Shown in pieces: positions 44,623 through 53,053 of a stretch of DNA of 64,000 nt. Each line of letters opens with the position of its first letter. The first letter of the stretch is position 1. Source of the DNA: JAPPLB01 sp965218555 (GTDB taxonomy: Bacteria; Acidobacteriota; Terriglobia; Bryobacterales; UBA6623); NCBI GenBank assembly GCA_965218555.1, contig OZ244625.1, positions 1,922,001 through 1,986,000 of the forward strand, read 5' to 3'. The translations under genes were made by a program, and so were the position numbers. The notes under the pieces were generated by a model, which saw nothing but the letters and a program-made list of their open reading frames with translations, had not been told where the DNA came from and did no database searches.

Positions 44623-45819
44623 ATGAACCGCCGAGACTACCTTGCCATGGGGGGATCAGCCGCCGCCGCTTTGGCCGGCTGCGCTGTCAACACTCCCCCA
44701 GACCGTTCCGCGGTGAAGATCACGGTTACCGGACTTGAGATCTTTCGCGTCCACGTGAACCGTAGCGGGAACTGGGTGATCCCGCGGATTCAGACCAGCG
44801 CGGGCGTGAGCGGCATCGGCGACGCGTCGCACGCGGGCCGAAACGATCCCCAACTCGCGAAGCTCCAGGAGTACTTCGAGTTGATCAAGGACCGCAGCAT
44901 CTACGACATCGAATGGCTGCGGAATAAGGTCCATCCGGAGTTCGCCGTGCACAAACGGGCAACATCCTGTGCACTGAGCGGAATCGAGCAGGCGCTCTAC
45001 GACATTCAGGGGAAGGTCGCGGGTGTCCCGACGTTTCAGCTCTTCGGCGGCAAGCTGCGCGACACCGTGCGCAACTACGCCAACATCAACCGCTCGACCG
45101 ACGAGCGCACGCCCGCGGGGTTTGAGGCGATGGCGGTGAGCGCCATCGACGCGGGCCTCGACGCCGTCAAGCTGGCCCCTTTCGACGGCATGCGGAGCAA
45201 GGAGACCGCCGCGGACCGCAAGGCTTTCACACAGCTCGGCATCGACTGCGCCAGGGCGGTGCGGGGAGTCTTGGGCGATGACGGCGATCTGCTGATCGAC
45301 GCGCACAGCAACTTCGATCTTGAAAAAGGACTGGACTTGGCGAAACGATTGGAGCCGCTGCGTCTGTTCTGGCTGGAGGAAGTGTCACGCCCGCTCGAGA
45401 ATCTGGCGGCGATCAACGAAGCGGCCGCCATGCCGACTGCCGGAGGGGAGTCGCTTTTCGGCCTGGAGCCGAATTGGCGTTATATCGCGGCGCAGGCCGT
45501 CGATATCCTCATGCCGGACGTCAAGTACTGCGGAGGCATGCTGGAGCTCAAGAAGATTTCCGCCTTGGCCGAAGCGGCCGGGCTGACGGTGTCGCCCCAC
45601 GGCCCGGCGAGTCCGGTGGGGAACATGGCAGCGGCCCATGTTTGCGTGGGCATGCCGAACTTCCTCATCCTCGAGTTCGCCCACGGAGAAGTGCCGTGGC
45701 GTGCCGAGCTGGTGGATCCGCCCGAGGCGATGGAGAAGGGGTGCCTGACGGTGTCGGATCAGCCGGGGCTGGGGTATGACGTGAACGAGGCGGTCGCGAA
45801 AAAGTATGCCGTGACGTGA
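44623..45819 (+). CDS. Exported enolase-superfamily protein (mandelate racemase / sugar-acid dehydratase-like)
   Basis: 398 residues from ATG 44623. MNRRDYLAMGGSAAAALAGC is a twin-arginine signal with a lipoprotein-like Cys. The N-terminal capping domain is followed by the barrel with LIDAHSNFDLEKGLDLAKRL (first metal Asp), FWLEEVSRP (Glu), and AGGESLF (Glu), then MPDVKYCGG. Catalytic acid/base identity is not certain. Family members dehydrate sugar acids or racemise; substrate unknown. TACAAT (44610-44615) ends seven bases before the start, so the mRNA may be leaderless; ATG 44614 is out of frame overlap with that hexamer. Confidence 0.82.
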   Translation: MNRRDYLAMGGSAAAALAGCAVNTPPDRSAVKITVTGLEIFRVHVNRSGNWVIPRIQTSAGVSGIGDASHAGRNDPQLAKLQEYFELIKDRSIYDIEWLRNKVHPEFAVHKRATSCALSGIEQALYDIQGKVAGVPTFQLFGGKLRDTVRNYANINRSTDERTPAGFEAMAVSAIDAGLDAVKLAPFDGMRSKETAADRKAFTQLGIDCARAVRGVLGDDGDLLIDAHSNFDLEKGLDLAKRLEPLRLFWLEEVSRPLENLAAINEAAAMPTAGGESLFGLEPNWRYIAAQAVDILMPDVKYCGGMLELKKISALAEAAGLTVSPHGPASPVGNMAAAHVCVGMPNFLILEFAHGEVPWRAELVDPPEAMEKGCLTVSDQPGLGYDVNEAVAKKYAVT

Positions 45820-45852
45820 TGCGAACAGCCTGGGGGTTTCGTGCAGCCGACC

Positions 45853-46953
45853 CTACGATTTCGATGAAGTGGCCTCGATCCGAATGGCCCAATGGAACCG
45901 ACCACCGGGATCGAGGCGAATCAAGCCCTGTTGTGATACGAGCGAGTTCTGAAGCCCGACCCAGGGTTCGGGGCTGAAGAAGCCGGCGGGAGCGTCGCCC
46001 CACAGGTTGTAGAGGATGATCGGCGGGCCGGGGATCTCGGACGCAGTGTGGCTCATGCGGATCATCAGGCCGGCGGGGTCGCGCAGTTCAACGTAGGGCT
46101 CAGCGGCATAGCTGGTAAGCGAAACCGCGACGCGACGCTCGAAATCACCCAACTCGATGCCGTCGGCGTGGGAGCGGGTGCGTGTCTCGCCGGTGGGAAT
46201 GCCGTAGTCGGTCTTGAGGATCTCTTCTTGCGAAGGCGTGACGAGAACAACTTTGCCGGGATCGCCTCCGGGAACGAGCGGCGTCACGAAAGTGATGTGG
46301 TTCCCGATGGAGAACGGCATCGGATCGTCGTTTTCGGTGTCGGCGGCGACTTCGTAACGGATCTCGAGCATCCCCTCGGCAAGCTCATATTCGACCGTGA
46401 GTTGAAATCCAAACGGATACATCTGGCGGGTTGCAGGGGTATCCCCCCACACGAGCAGCGCCCGGACTCCTTCCTGCCCCGCGGCGCTGCTTTGGACCCT
46501 CCAGGCGAAGTCTCGCGCGAAGCCGTGAATGGGCATCGGATAGCGCCGCCCCTTCCACTCCCAAGCACCGCCGTGGAACACCTCGCCGGCCTTGCGCCGC
46601 TCTTCGAGGTCGGCCGGGAAGTTGCGGCCGGTCGCCGGCCAGAGCAGCGGGGCCTTGCCTGTCCAGTCGTCGCGGGGAGTGTGGTCGCGCCCGAGATAGA
46701 GCGTTTCGAGCAGCTCCTGCCCGTGGCGGACGCGCAGGCTGCTCAATTCACCGCCTTGCGCCGGGGCTATGCCCGCTTCGACGCCCGCCTCCGTGTCACG
46801 CAGAATGATCAGTGCGACGGGTTCGTCGCCGGCGGCCTGCGCCTGGTCAAGTTCGTAGCGCGCCGGCTGGGCGCAAGCGGCCAGCGCCATCAAAACCAGA
46901 GCATTGGCCAGCCACAACTTGGCGTGCGGGGGATGCTTCCGAGCTGCAGGCAT
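45853..46953 (-). CDS. Aldose 1-epimerase-like (galactose mutarotase fold) lipoprotein
   Basis: 366 residues. A lipoprotein signal (ALVLMALAACAQ, Cys27) precedes a beta-sandwich domain of the mutarotase type: GGELSSLRVRHG, PLLWPATGRNF, PMPIHGFARDF (His), FSIGNHITF (His) and EPWVGLQNS (Glu, catalytic position). Such enzymes interconvert alpha and beta sugar anomers; periplasmic location suits processing of glycan breakdown products. It is divergent from the following alcohol dehydrogenase. Confidence 0.8.
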   Translation of the reverse strand: MPAARKHPPHAKLWLANALVLMALAACAQPARYELDQAQAAGDEPVALIILRDTEAGVEAGIAPAQGGELSSLRVRHGQELLETLYLGRDHTPRDDWTGKAPLLWPATGRNFPADLEERRKAGEVFHGGAWEWKGRRYPMPIHGFARDFAWRVQSSAAGQEGVRALLVWGDTPATRQMYPFGFQLTVEYELAEGMLEIRYEVAADTENDDPMPFSIGNHITFVTPLVPGGDPGKVVLVTPSQEEILKTDYGIPTGETRTRSHADGIELGDFERRVAVSLTSYAAEPYVELRDPAGLMIRMSHTASEIPGPPIILYNLWGDAPAGFFSPEPWVGLQNSLVSQQGLIRLDPGGRFHWAIRIEATSSKS

Positions 46954-47438
46954 GATGAAGTAACGCCGTACAGCCTAGCATCCCGGCAGGAGCAGTCGTA
47001 GACCGCCGGGACCACGAACCACTCTCTAGCGGTCAGCGAGCAGCCGCTCGCGCGGCGCCCAGTGCGCTTGGCTTCTCGTTGATTTTGCTCTCTTGCCACG
47101 GATAACGCCCAAGACGTACCTGATTGGCGCTCGGCCGTCGAGGCCCGATTTTGGCTGCCTTCCATGCGGGGCGGTTTCCCATAGGGGGCCGTCCCGGCCA
47201 AGGTCGAGTTTGGGCTAGGATGGTGACATGCATGCCCGGCGGAGCAGACCGAACAACCGAACGTGAGAGCTCCGGCCACTCTACGCAGCGGGTTGCTCGC
47301 CGGTGGCCCCGCAACCGAGGTCTACGTCCCTGCGTTCGCGGGACGCGGCACGAAAAGTTGCCGAGACGGCTGCATCCTCGCGCCGCCAGCGATCATTGGC
47401 GCGGGTAATGGCGTCACGCTCGAGGAGGTCCTCCGGCG
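46954..47438. other. Divergent intergenic region with a short coupled ORF
   Basis: 485 bases. A 59-residue frame from GTG 47263 ends at TGA 47440-47442, overlapping the dehydrogenase ATG as ATGA; its tail reads IIGAGNGVTLEEVLRR. It has no ribosome-binding site and no recognised family, so it may be a remnant or a small leader ORF. Nothing else is supported. Confidence 0.3.
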
Positions 47439-48476
47439 ATGAAAGCCCTCGTCCTCGAAGAATACAAGAAGCTGGTCATCAACAACGTTCCCGAACCGCC
47501 GGTCGCTCCCGGCGAAGTTCTGATCCGGGTGCACTCCTGTGGTATCTGCGGCAGTGACGTGCACGGCTACGACGGCAGTTCTGGCCGGCGCATTCCGCCG
47601 ATCATCATGGGACACGAGGCGTCCGGCATAGTCGCCAAACTGGGAGCGGGCGTCAACGGGTTCTCCGAGGGCGATCGGGTTACTTTCGACTCGATGATCT
47701 CCTGCGGGCGTTGCCGCTTCTGCCGCTCCGGAGCGCCGAATCTGTGTGACGACCGGATGGTGCTGGGCGTTTCTTGCGCGGACTACACGCGCAACGGCGC
47801 GTTCGCCGAATACGTGAACGTTCCAGCGCATATCGTTTTCAAGGTGCCGGACTCGCTGCCGTTCAACGAGGCGGCAATGGTCGAGCCGGTTTCGGTCGCC
47901 GTCCACGCCGTGAACCTGACTCCGGTCCGTCTCGGGGACACGGCACTCGTCGTCGGCGCGGGTATGATCGGCCTGCTGACCGTCCAGGCCCTCTGCGCCG
48001 CAGGCTGCGGGACGGTGATCGCCGCTGACCTGGACGACGGCCGACTTGCGGCCGCCAAGAAGATGGGCGCCGATATCACGCTCAATCCCAAGTCGAGCGA
48101 CGTCGTCGAAGCGACGAAGGAACTCTCCGGCGGTGTGGGCGTGGATATCGCCATGGAAGCCGTTGGCGTGGAAGTCGCCGTCGCCACCGCCATCTACAGC
48201 GTCCGCAAGGGCGGGTCGGTGACGCTGATCGGCAACATCACGCCGAAGATCGGCTTCGGATTGCAGTCCGTCGTGACGCGGGAGATCGCCGTGCGGGGTT
48301 CGTGCGCGTCATCAAACGACTACCCGGCCTGCCTCGACCTGATGGCGAGTGGCGCGATACGCAGCAGCAGCCTGATCAGCGCGGCCAAGCCGTTGGAGGA
48401 CGGTCCCGTCATGTTCGACCGCCTCTACAACCACGAGCCGGGTCTGACGAAGGTCATCCTCAACCCCTTGGCCTGA
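47439..48476 (+). CDS. Zinc-dependent medium-chain alcohol/polyol dehydrogenase
   Basis: 345 residues. Catalytic zinc ligands are in CGICGSDVH (Cys37) and IMGHEASG (His59/Glu60). The structural zinc loop is CGRCRFCRSGAPNLC. The NAD-binding domain has ALVVGAGMIGLLTVQAL. Its closest pattern is the sorbitol/threonine dehydrogenase branch. A GGAGG ribosome-binding site lies about ten bases upstream, inside a small inverted repeat GGAGG-T-CCTCC (47424-47434) that could mask it. Likely oxidises a polyol or sugar acid. Confidence 0.9.
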   Translation: MKALVLEEYKKLVINNVPEPPVAPGEVLIRVHSCGICGSDVHGYDGSSGRRIPPIIMGHEASGIVAKLGAGVNGFSEGDRVTFDSMISCGRCRFCRSGAPNLCDDRMVLGVSCADYTRNGAFAEYVNVPAHIVFKVPDSLPFNEAAMVEPVSVAVHAVNLTPVRLGDTALVVGAGMIGLLTVQALCAAGCGTVIAADLDDGRLAAAKKMGADITLNPKSSDVVEATKELSGGVGVDIAMEAVGVEVAVATAIYSVRKGGSVTLIGNITPKIGFGLQSVVTREIAVRGSCASSNDYPACLDLMASGAIRSSSLISAAKPLEDGPVMFDRLYNHEPGLTKVILNPLA

Positions 48477-48566
48477 GCCGGGCGCCGGCGGAATCGGTTC
48501 AGAGGTTCCCAACTATTGGTTTCAGGCGCCGGGAGGCGGCTGCGATACAATCGGGGCTGTTCGGCA

Positions 48567-49310
48567 ATGACGGTTCGGGTGCTTTTTTTTGGGCTGCTGA
48601 AGGATGTGGTGGGGCGGTCGGAGGAAGCAGTGGCGCTTCCGGCCGACGCGACGATGGGAACGCTGTTTGCGCGCTATGCGTCTCAATACCCGAGACTTCG
48701 CGAGATGGCCGACAGCATCGCCCTGGCGCGGAATCACGAGTTTGCCACCCCGGAGGCTGTCCTGAGCGACGGCGATGAAGTCGCTTTGATGCCGCCCGTA
48801 AGCGGCGGCGCGGACGAGCCGGCCGGATGGGTTGCGGCGGGATCGGACAGCCATGGCAGTTTCTACGCCCTGACGCGGAAACCGATCGACAGCCCCGCGT
48901 TGGCGCGGCGGATTGTAAGCGGCGCGGACGGGGCGGTGATCACCTTCGAGGGTGTCGTCCGCAACAACAGCGGCGGACGAACAACGAAATATCTCGAATA
49001 CGAGTGCTATGCCCCTATGGCTCTGAAAACGATGCAGCAGATCGGGCGGGAGATTCTGGAGCGGCACGACATCCACCGCGTTGCAATGGTTCACCGGCTG
49101 GGGCGGCTTGCCATCGGAGAGGCGAGCGTGTCGATCGTCGTCGTGTCGGCGCATCGGCAGGCGGCTTATGGAGCCAGCCTGGAAGCGATCAATCGCCTGA
49201 AGAAGATCGTTCCGATTTGGAAGAAGGAATACTTCGAGGATGGCGAAGCGTGGGTCGAGGGCGACTGGGAAGAGGCGCTGCCGCGTCCCGCCGGGGCGGC
49301 GGCGCGGTGA
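48567..49310 (+). CDS. MoaD-MoaE fusion, molybdopterin synthase
   Basis: 247 residues from ATG 48567. Residues 1-81 are MoaD (ubiquitin-like): MTVRVLFFGLLKDVVGR ... DGDEVALMPPVSGG. Residues about 95-240 are MoaE, with AVITFEGVVRNN, YEAM-type YECYAPMALKTM, HRLGRLAIGE and KKIVPIWKKEYFEDGEAW carrying the catalytic lysines. The MoaD Gly-Gly (80-81), which must be a free C-terminus for thiocarboxylation, is internal. The enzyme makes the dithiolene of molybdopterin. GATACAAT (48544-48551) is a likely -10. The stop overlaps the next start (GTGA). Confidence 0.92.
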   Translation: MTVRVLFFGLLKDVVGRSEEAVALPADATMGTLFARYASQYPRLREMADSIALARNHEFATPEAVLSDGDEVALMPPVSGGADEPAGWVAAGSDSHGSFYALTRKPIDSPALARRIVSGADGAVITFEGVVRNNSGGRTTKYLEYECYAPMALKTMQQIGREILERHDIHRVAMVHRLGRLAIGEASVSIVVVSAHRQAAYGASLEAINRLKKIVPIWKKEYFEDGEAWVEGDWEEALPRPAGAAAR

Positions 49311-50320
49311 AACTTTTTCTCCTTGCCGGCGCAGTCTTGTGGTCCGGGATCTTGGCCGGGCTGCGAGCAGAGAGTCCTCCGGAAACAACGTTCGCGGTTG
49401 ACGTGAATCTGGTCAACTTGCTGGTCACGGTGAAAGACGCCAACGGCGGCCCGATCGCCGATCTGGCTGTGGAGGACTTCACTGTGGTCGATGGCGGTCA
49501 GGAGCGGGAAATCGTGGTTTTTGAGAAGAGCACGAACCGGCCGCTGTCGGTGGTGCTGATGCTCGATACGAGCCTCAGCACGGCGAAGGAGCTACAGTTC
49601 GAGCAGGAATCGGCGGAGCGGTTCTTCGCGCGCCTGCTCGGACCGGGATCGCATGCGGACGACCGCGTCGCGGTATTGCAGTTCTCTGACTTCGTCGAGA
49701 TTCTCACAAGCTTCACGCGCTCGGAGAAGCGCCTTCAGAAAGCGCTGAGCCTCGTGAAGCGCGGCGGCGGCACGTCAATGTATGACGCGGTCTTCCTGGC
49801 CGCGCGGCAACTCAAGAACCGCCAGGGCCGCCGCGTGATGGTGGTGATCACCGACGGAGGCGATACAACGAGCTACACTCCGTTCAGCGAGGCGTTGGAG
49901 TCAGCGTACAACATCGATGCGGTGCTCTACGGCATCATCGTCATTCCGATTCGTAGCGACGCAGGACGCAACACCGGCGGGGAGAATGCGTTGAAAACGT
50001 TGGCGGCGAACACCGGAGGCGCGACGTTCGTGCAGTACGCGAGTGAAAATCTTGATGATTCGTTCCATCAGATTCTCGATAATCTGCGGACGCAGTATCT
50101 GCTGGGCTACTATCCGCCGGAGAGGGATTCGGACACGGAACGGTTCCGCAAGATTCAGGTTTCGGTGAAACGACCCGCTGCGCAAGTGTTGTCGCGGAAC
50201 GGTTATTATTTGTCGGCCGCGCCGCCGGCGCGGCGGCCTTCAAACGCACGCATCAGCATCCGCCGGAAGCCGCGCCCTCCGCAAGGGACGTCGAACTCAC
50301 CGGAGGGAAACCAGCCATGA
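49307..50320 (+). CDS. Secreted VWFA-domain protein of acidobacterial type (2)
   Basis: 337 residues from GTG 49307, overlapping the MoaDE stop. A signal peptide (MKLFLLAGAVLWSGILAG with Val read as Met) precedes VDVNLVNLLVTVKDANG, then a VWA fold with an intact metal site: SVVLMLDTSLST (D-T-S-L-S), GGGTSMYDAV and VMVVITDGGD. The C-terminus has TQYLLGYYPPERD and a basic Pro/Arg tail. Unlike the protein at 40520-41563 the metal-binding motif is complete. Co-transcribed with moaDE and the small gene that follows through ATGA. Confidence 0.85.
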   Translation: MKLFLLAGAVLWSGILAGLRAESPPETTFAVDVNLVNLLVTVKDANGGPIADLAVEDFTVVDGGQEREIVVFEKSTNRPLSVVLMLDTSLSTAKELQFEQESAERFFARLLGPGSHADDRVAVLQFSDFVEILTSFTRSEKRLQKALSLVKRGGGTSMYDAVFLAARQLKNRQGRRVMVVITDGGDTTSYTPFSEALESAYNIDAVLYGIIVIPIRSDAGRNTGGENALKTLAANTGGATFVQYASENLDDSFHQILDNLRTQYLLGYYPPERDSDTERFRKIQVSVKRPAAQVLSRNGYYLSAAPPARRPSNARISIRRKPRPPQGTSNSPEGNQP

Positions 50321-50618
50321 ACCGTCCCTTTTACGAGAAGCGGCTGTTCCACGGCGGCGGCCCCTCGCAACCGGCCGCAACAAAGCGAGGGCATCGACGG
50401 GCGCTCATTGGGAAGAAACACCCGCCGAGGCGGACTACCTGAAGCAGCTCCTGGAGGAGAAAACGCCCATCGCCGTGCGCAATAATGAGAAGTTCACGGG
50501 CGGTTTGGAATACTACGACGCGCACTTCATTTGTCTGACGCGAAAACAGGAACCAAACCTCTTCATCTACAAGCACGAGATCAAGCACCTGCGCGAGCGG
50601 CCGAAGGCGACTTTCTGA
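50317..50618 (+). pseudogene. Small Hfq/LSm-like RNA-binding protein gene with a frameshift
   Basis: The ATG (50317) overlaps the VWFA stop as ATGA. The first frame encodes MNRPFYEKRLFHGGGPSQP and stops at 50440s. The second frame (about 50400-50618) encodes EADYLKQLLEEKTPIAV, EKFTGGLEYYDAHFICL and NLFIYKHEIKHLRE, which is an LSm/Hfq-like pattern (Sm1 strand region with G and D, then YKH as in Hfq Sm2). A one-base change near 50395-50405 joins them into a ~100-residue protein. Either the gene is dead or the base call is wrong. Intact homologues would bind RNA. Confidence 0.65.
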
Positions 50619-50661
50619 GTACGCTTCCAGCGTGCGTCCGGCTCACACCCGGGGACACCCG

Positions 50662-51477
50662 ATGGACAACTTGGACTACGTATCCGTCGCTGTCGATATC
50701 GCTCGCGAAGCGGGCTTGCTGCTTTTGAAACACTACGAGCAGCGCGTCGCGATTGAATACAAGGGCGAGTTCAATCTGGTGACGGCGGCCGATCGGGCTG
50801 CCGAGACTCTGATCGTGGAGCGGCTGCGCAACCGGTTTCCGACGCACTCGATCGTGGCGGAAGAAGGCGGCGGAGTCGACCAAGATCCGGACTATGTATG
50901 GCACGTCGACCCGCTTGACGGAACGACCAACTTCGCCCACCGCTTCCCCGCCTTCGCGACGAGTATCGGGCTCGTATACCGGGGAGCGACGATTGCGGGG
51001 GCGGTTTACGATCCTCTCCGGGAAGAGATGTTCAGCGCGGAAAAGGGCTCGGGGGCCTACTTGAACAACCAGCGCCTGGAGGTGTCGAGCGCATCTCGGA
51101 TGAGCGAAGGATTGTTCGCCACGGGTTTCCCGAGCGGGCGGCGTCACAAGCAGATGAGCATCCACTTCTTCCACCAGGTGTCGATGCTCAGCCACGGAAT
51201 CCGGCGGGCGGGCTCGGCGGCGCTCGATCTTTGCTCGGTTGCCGCCGGGCGTCTGGAGGGCTTCTGGGAAATCGGCCTGCATTCGTGGGATGTCGCCGCC
51301 GGACTGTTGCTCGTCGAGGAAGCCGGGGGCAAGTGCGGGGACATGCGCGGCGGCCCCTACGAACTGGGCGGGGCTGAGTTGCTGGCCACGAACGGCCGTG
51401 TCCACACGGAGATGGTGGAGCTTTTCGGCGAGATCTACGAGGGGCGGTACCGCTTTCCGCTCATTCCCGTACCCTGA
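50662..51477 (+). CDS. Inositol monophosphatase family protein
   Basis: 271 residues from ATG 50662. Metal and substrate motifs are complete: the Glu in IVAEEGGG, WHVDPLDGTTNFAH (D-P-L-D-G-T-T-N) and HSWDVAAGLLLVEEAGG. The family (SuhB/IMPase) dephosphorylates inositol phosphates and related substrates and in some bacteria also assists rRNA antitermination. Stands 43 bases after the Hfq-like gene and could be in the same operon. ATG 50662 is preferred over the open GTG 50632 because MDNLDYVSVA starts the fold. Confidence 0.93.
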   Translation: MDNLDYVSVAVDIAREAGLLLLKHYEQRVAIEYKGEFNLVTAADRAAETLIVERLRNRFPTHSIVAEEGGGVDQDPDYVWHVDPLDGTTNFAHRFPAFATSIGLVYRGATIAGAVYDPLREEMFSAEKGSGAYLNNQRLEVSSASRMSEGLFATGFPSGRRHKQMSIHFFHQVSMLSHGIRRAGSAALDLCSVAAGRLEGFWEIGLHSWDVAAGLLLVEEAGGKCGDMRGGPYELGGAELLATNGRVHTEMVELFGEIYEGRYRFPLIPVP

Positions 51478-51646
51478 CGGCGAGCACGCGGCCGGTGGCT
51501 TCAGGACATGGCCACCCCCATTAAAAACTCTTTCCTTACAGCGTGTTAGCGCCTTGCGCCTCTATTGAGCGGATGCTAATCTGTTGAGTTTGGCTGTTGC
51601 CGATGGGTTTCTCCTTCGGAGGACAGCGGGGAAAGTGTGCACTTCT

Positions 51647-52954
51647 ATGGACCGAATCGTAGATCTGATCCGAGCCAAGCGCGACGGAGAAGAGCTGACG
51701 CAGGAAGACTTCGAACGGCTTGTCAACGGATACACGCGCAACGAGATTCCCGACTACCAAATGGCCGCATTTCTGATGGCCGGATACTGCAACGACTTCA
51801 GCGATGCGGAGGCGACGGCGCTCGCGACTGCGATGCTGAACTGCGGCCAGCGGCTGGAGATGACCGATGTCCCGAGGCCGCGGGTCGACAAACACTCGAC
51901 CGGGGGCGTCGGCGACAAGGTTACTCTGATTGCCGCCCCGACCGCGGCCGCCGCAGGAATCCGCGTGCCGATGATCACCGGCCGGGGTCTCGGTCACACT
52001 GGGGGCACGCTGGACAAACTCCAGTCCATCCCCGGCTTTCGCACGCAGCTCTCGATGGGCGAATTCCAAACGCAAGTCAAAGAGATGGGCTTGGCGTTTA
52101 CCGGGCAGACCGACGAGATCTCTCCGGCGGATAAGAGGCTCTACGCGTTACGGGACGTGACGGGGACCGTCGAGTCATTGGCGCTGATCGCCGCCTCCAT
52201 CATGTCGAAGAAGCTTGCCGAGGGACTTGACGCATTGCTGCTCGACGTGAAGGTGGGCTGTGGATCCCTCATCAAGGGCCGCAGCGAAGCTCGCAAGCTC
52301 GCGCAGTTGATGATCTCGATCGGCCGGCGCATGAACGTCACGGTCCAGGCGCTGCTGACCGACATGGAGCAACCGCTCGGTTTCACCGTTGGGAATGCTT
52401 TGGAAGTCATGGAAGCTTCGCAGACCCTGCAAGGCCAGGGGCCGCCGGATTTGACCGGGCTTTCGACGGAATTGGCGGCTCGGATGATCTATTTGGGCGA
52501 GTCATCGCGGTCGATAGAAAGCGCGCGCGACCAAGCACAACAGTTGCTAGCGGACGGTAGTGCGATCACAAAGCTACGGGACGTCATCGCAGCGCAGGGC
52601 GGCGACCCGGAGGTCGTGTATCGGTTCGACTTGCTGCCGAATGCCTCGGGAGAGCAGATTGTCAGTTCGCCGCGCGACGGGTACATCAGCCGCATCAACG
52701 CCGACGACATCGGCCGCGCCGCCGTCATGCTGGGCGCAGGCCGGGATAGCTTGGATGACCCGATCGACCCGGCCGTAGGTGTCATCCTGCAATCGAAAGT
52801 AGGAGATCAGGTCGTGGCGGGGCAGCAACTCTGCGCCCTCTACTATACCGACGAAACGAACGTACCCGAGGCGATCCAACTCGTGGAAGATGCGTTCCGG
52901 CTGTCGGCGAATCCGCCTGAACCGCGCGACCTGATTCTCGACTTGGTTCAGTAG
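51647..52954 (+). CDS. Thymidine / pyrimidine-nucleoside phosphorylase
   Basis: 435 residues from ATG 51647 (GTG 51635 is possible). The signature KHSTGGVGDK and MITGRGLGHTGGTLDKLQSIPGF mark the active site; DEISPADKRLYALRDVTGTV and SIMSKKLAEG follow. The C-terminal domain has PNASGEQIVSSPRDGYI. The enzyme cleaves thymidine/uridine to base plus deoxyribose/ribose 1-phosphate. A nucleoside transporter gene is 100 bases downstream, so the two form a salvage unit. Confidence 0.93.
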   Translation: MDRIVDLIRAKRDGEELTQEDFERLVNGYTRNEIPDYQMAAFLMAGYCNDFSDAEATALATAMLNCGQRLEMTDVPRPRVDKHSTGGVGDKVTLIAAPTAAAAGIRVPMITGRGLGHTGGTLDKLQSIPGFRTQLSMGEFQTQVKEMGLAFTGQTDEISPADKRLYALRDVTGTVESLALIAASIMSKKLAEGLDALLLDVKVGCGSLIKGRSEARKLAQLMISIGRRMNVTVQALLTDMEQPLGFTVGNALEVMEASQTLQGQGPPDLTGLSTELAARMIYLGESSRSIESARDQAQQLLADGSAITKLRDVIAAQGGDPEVVYRFDLLPNASGEQIVSSPRDGYISRINADDIGRAAVMLGAGRDSLDDPIDPAVGVILQSKVGDQVVAGQQLCALYYTDETNVPEAIQLVEDAFRLSANPPEPRDLILDLVQ

Positions 52955-53053
52955 GTCGTAACGGCCCTGGCTGGATAGCCGTAGCGGATTGAGTGAGGGC
53001 GGGGAATGCCGCGCTAAGGGTTCTTGACCGCTAAGGTATAGGGCGCTTTTTCC

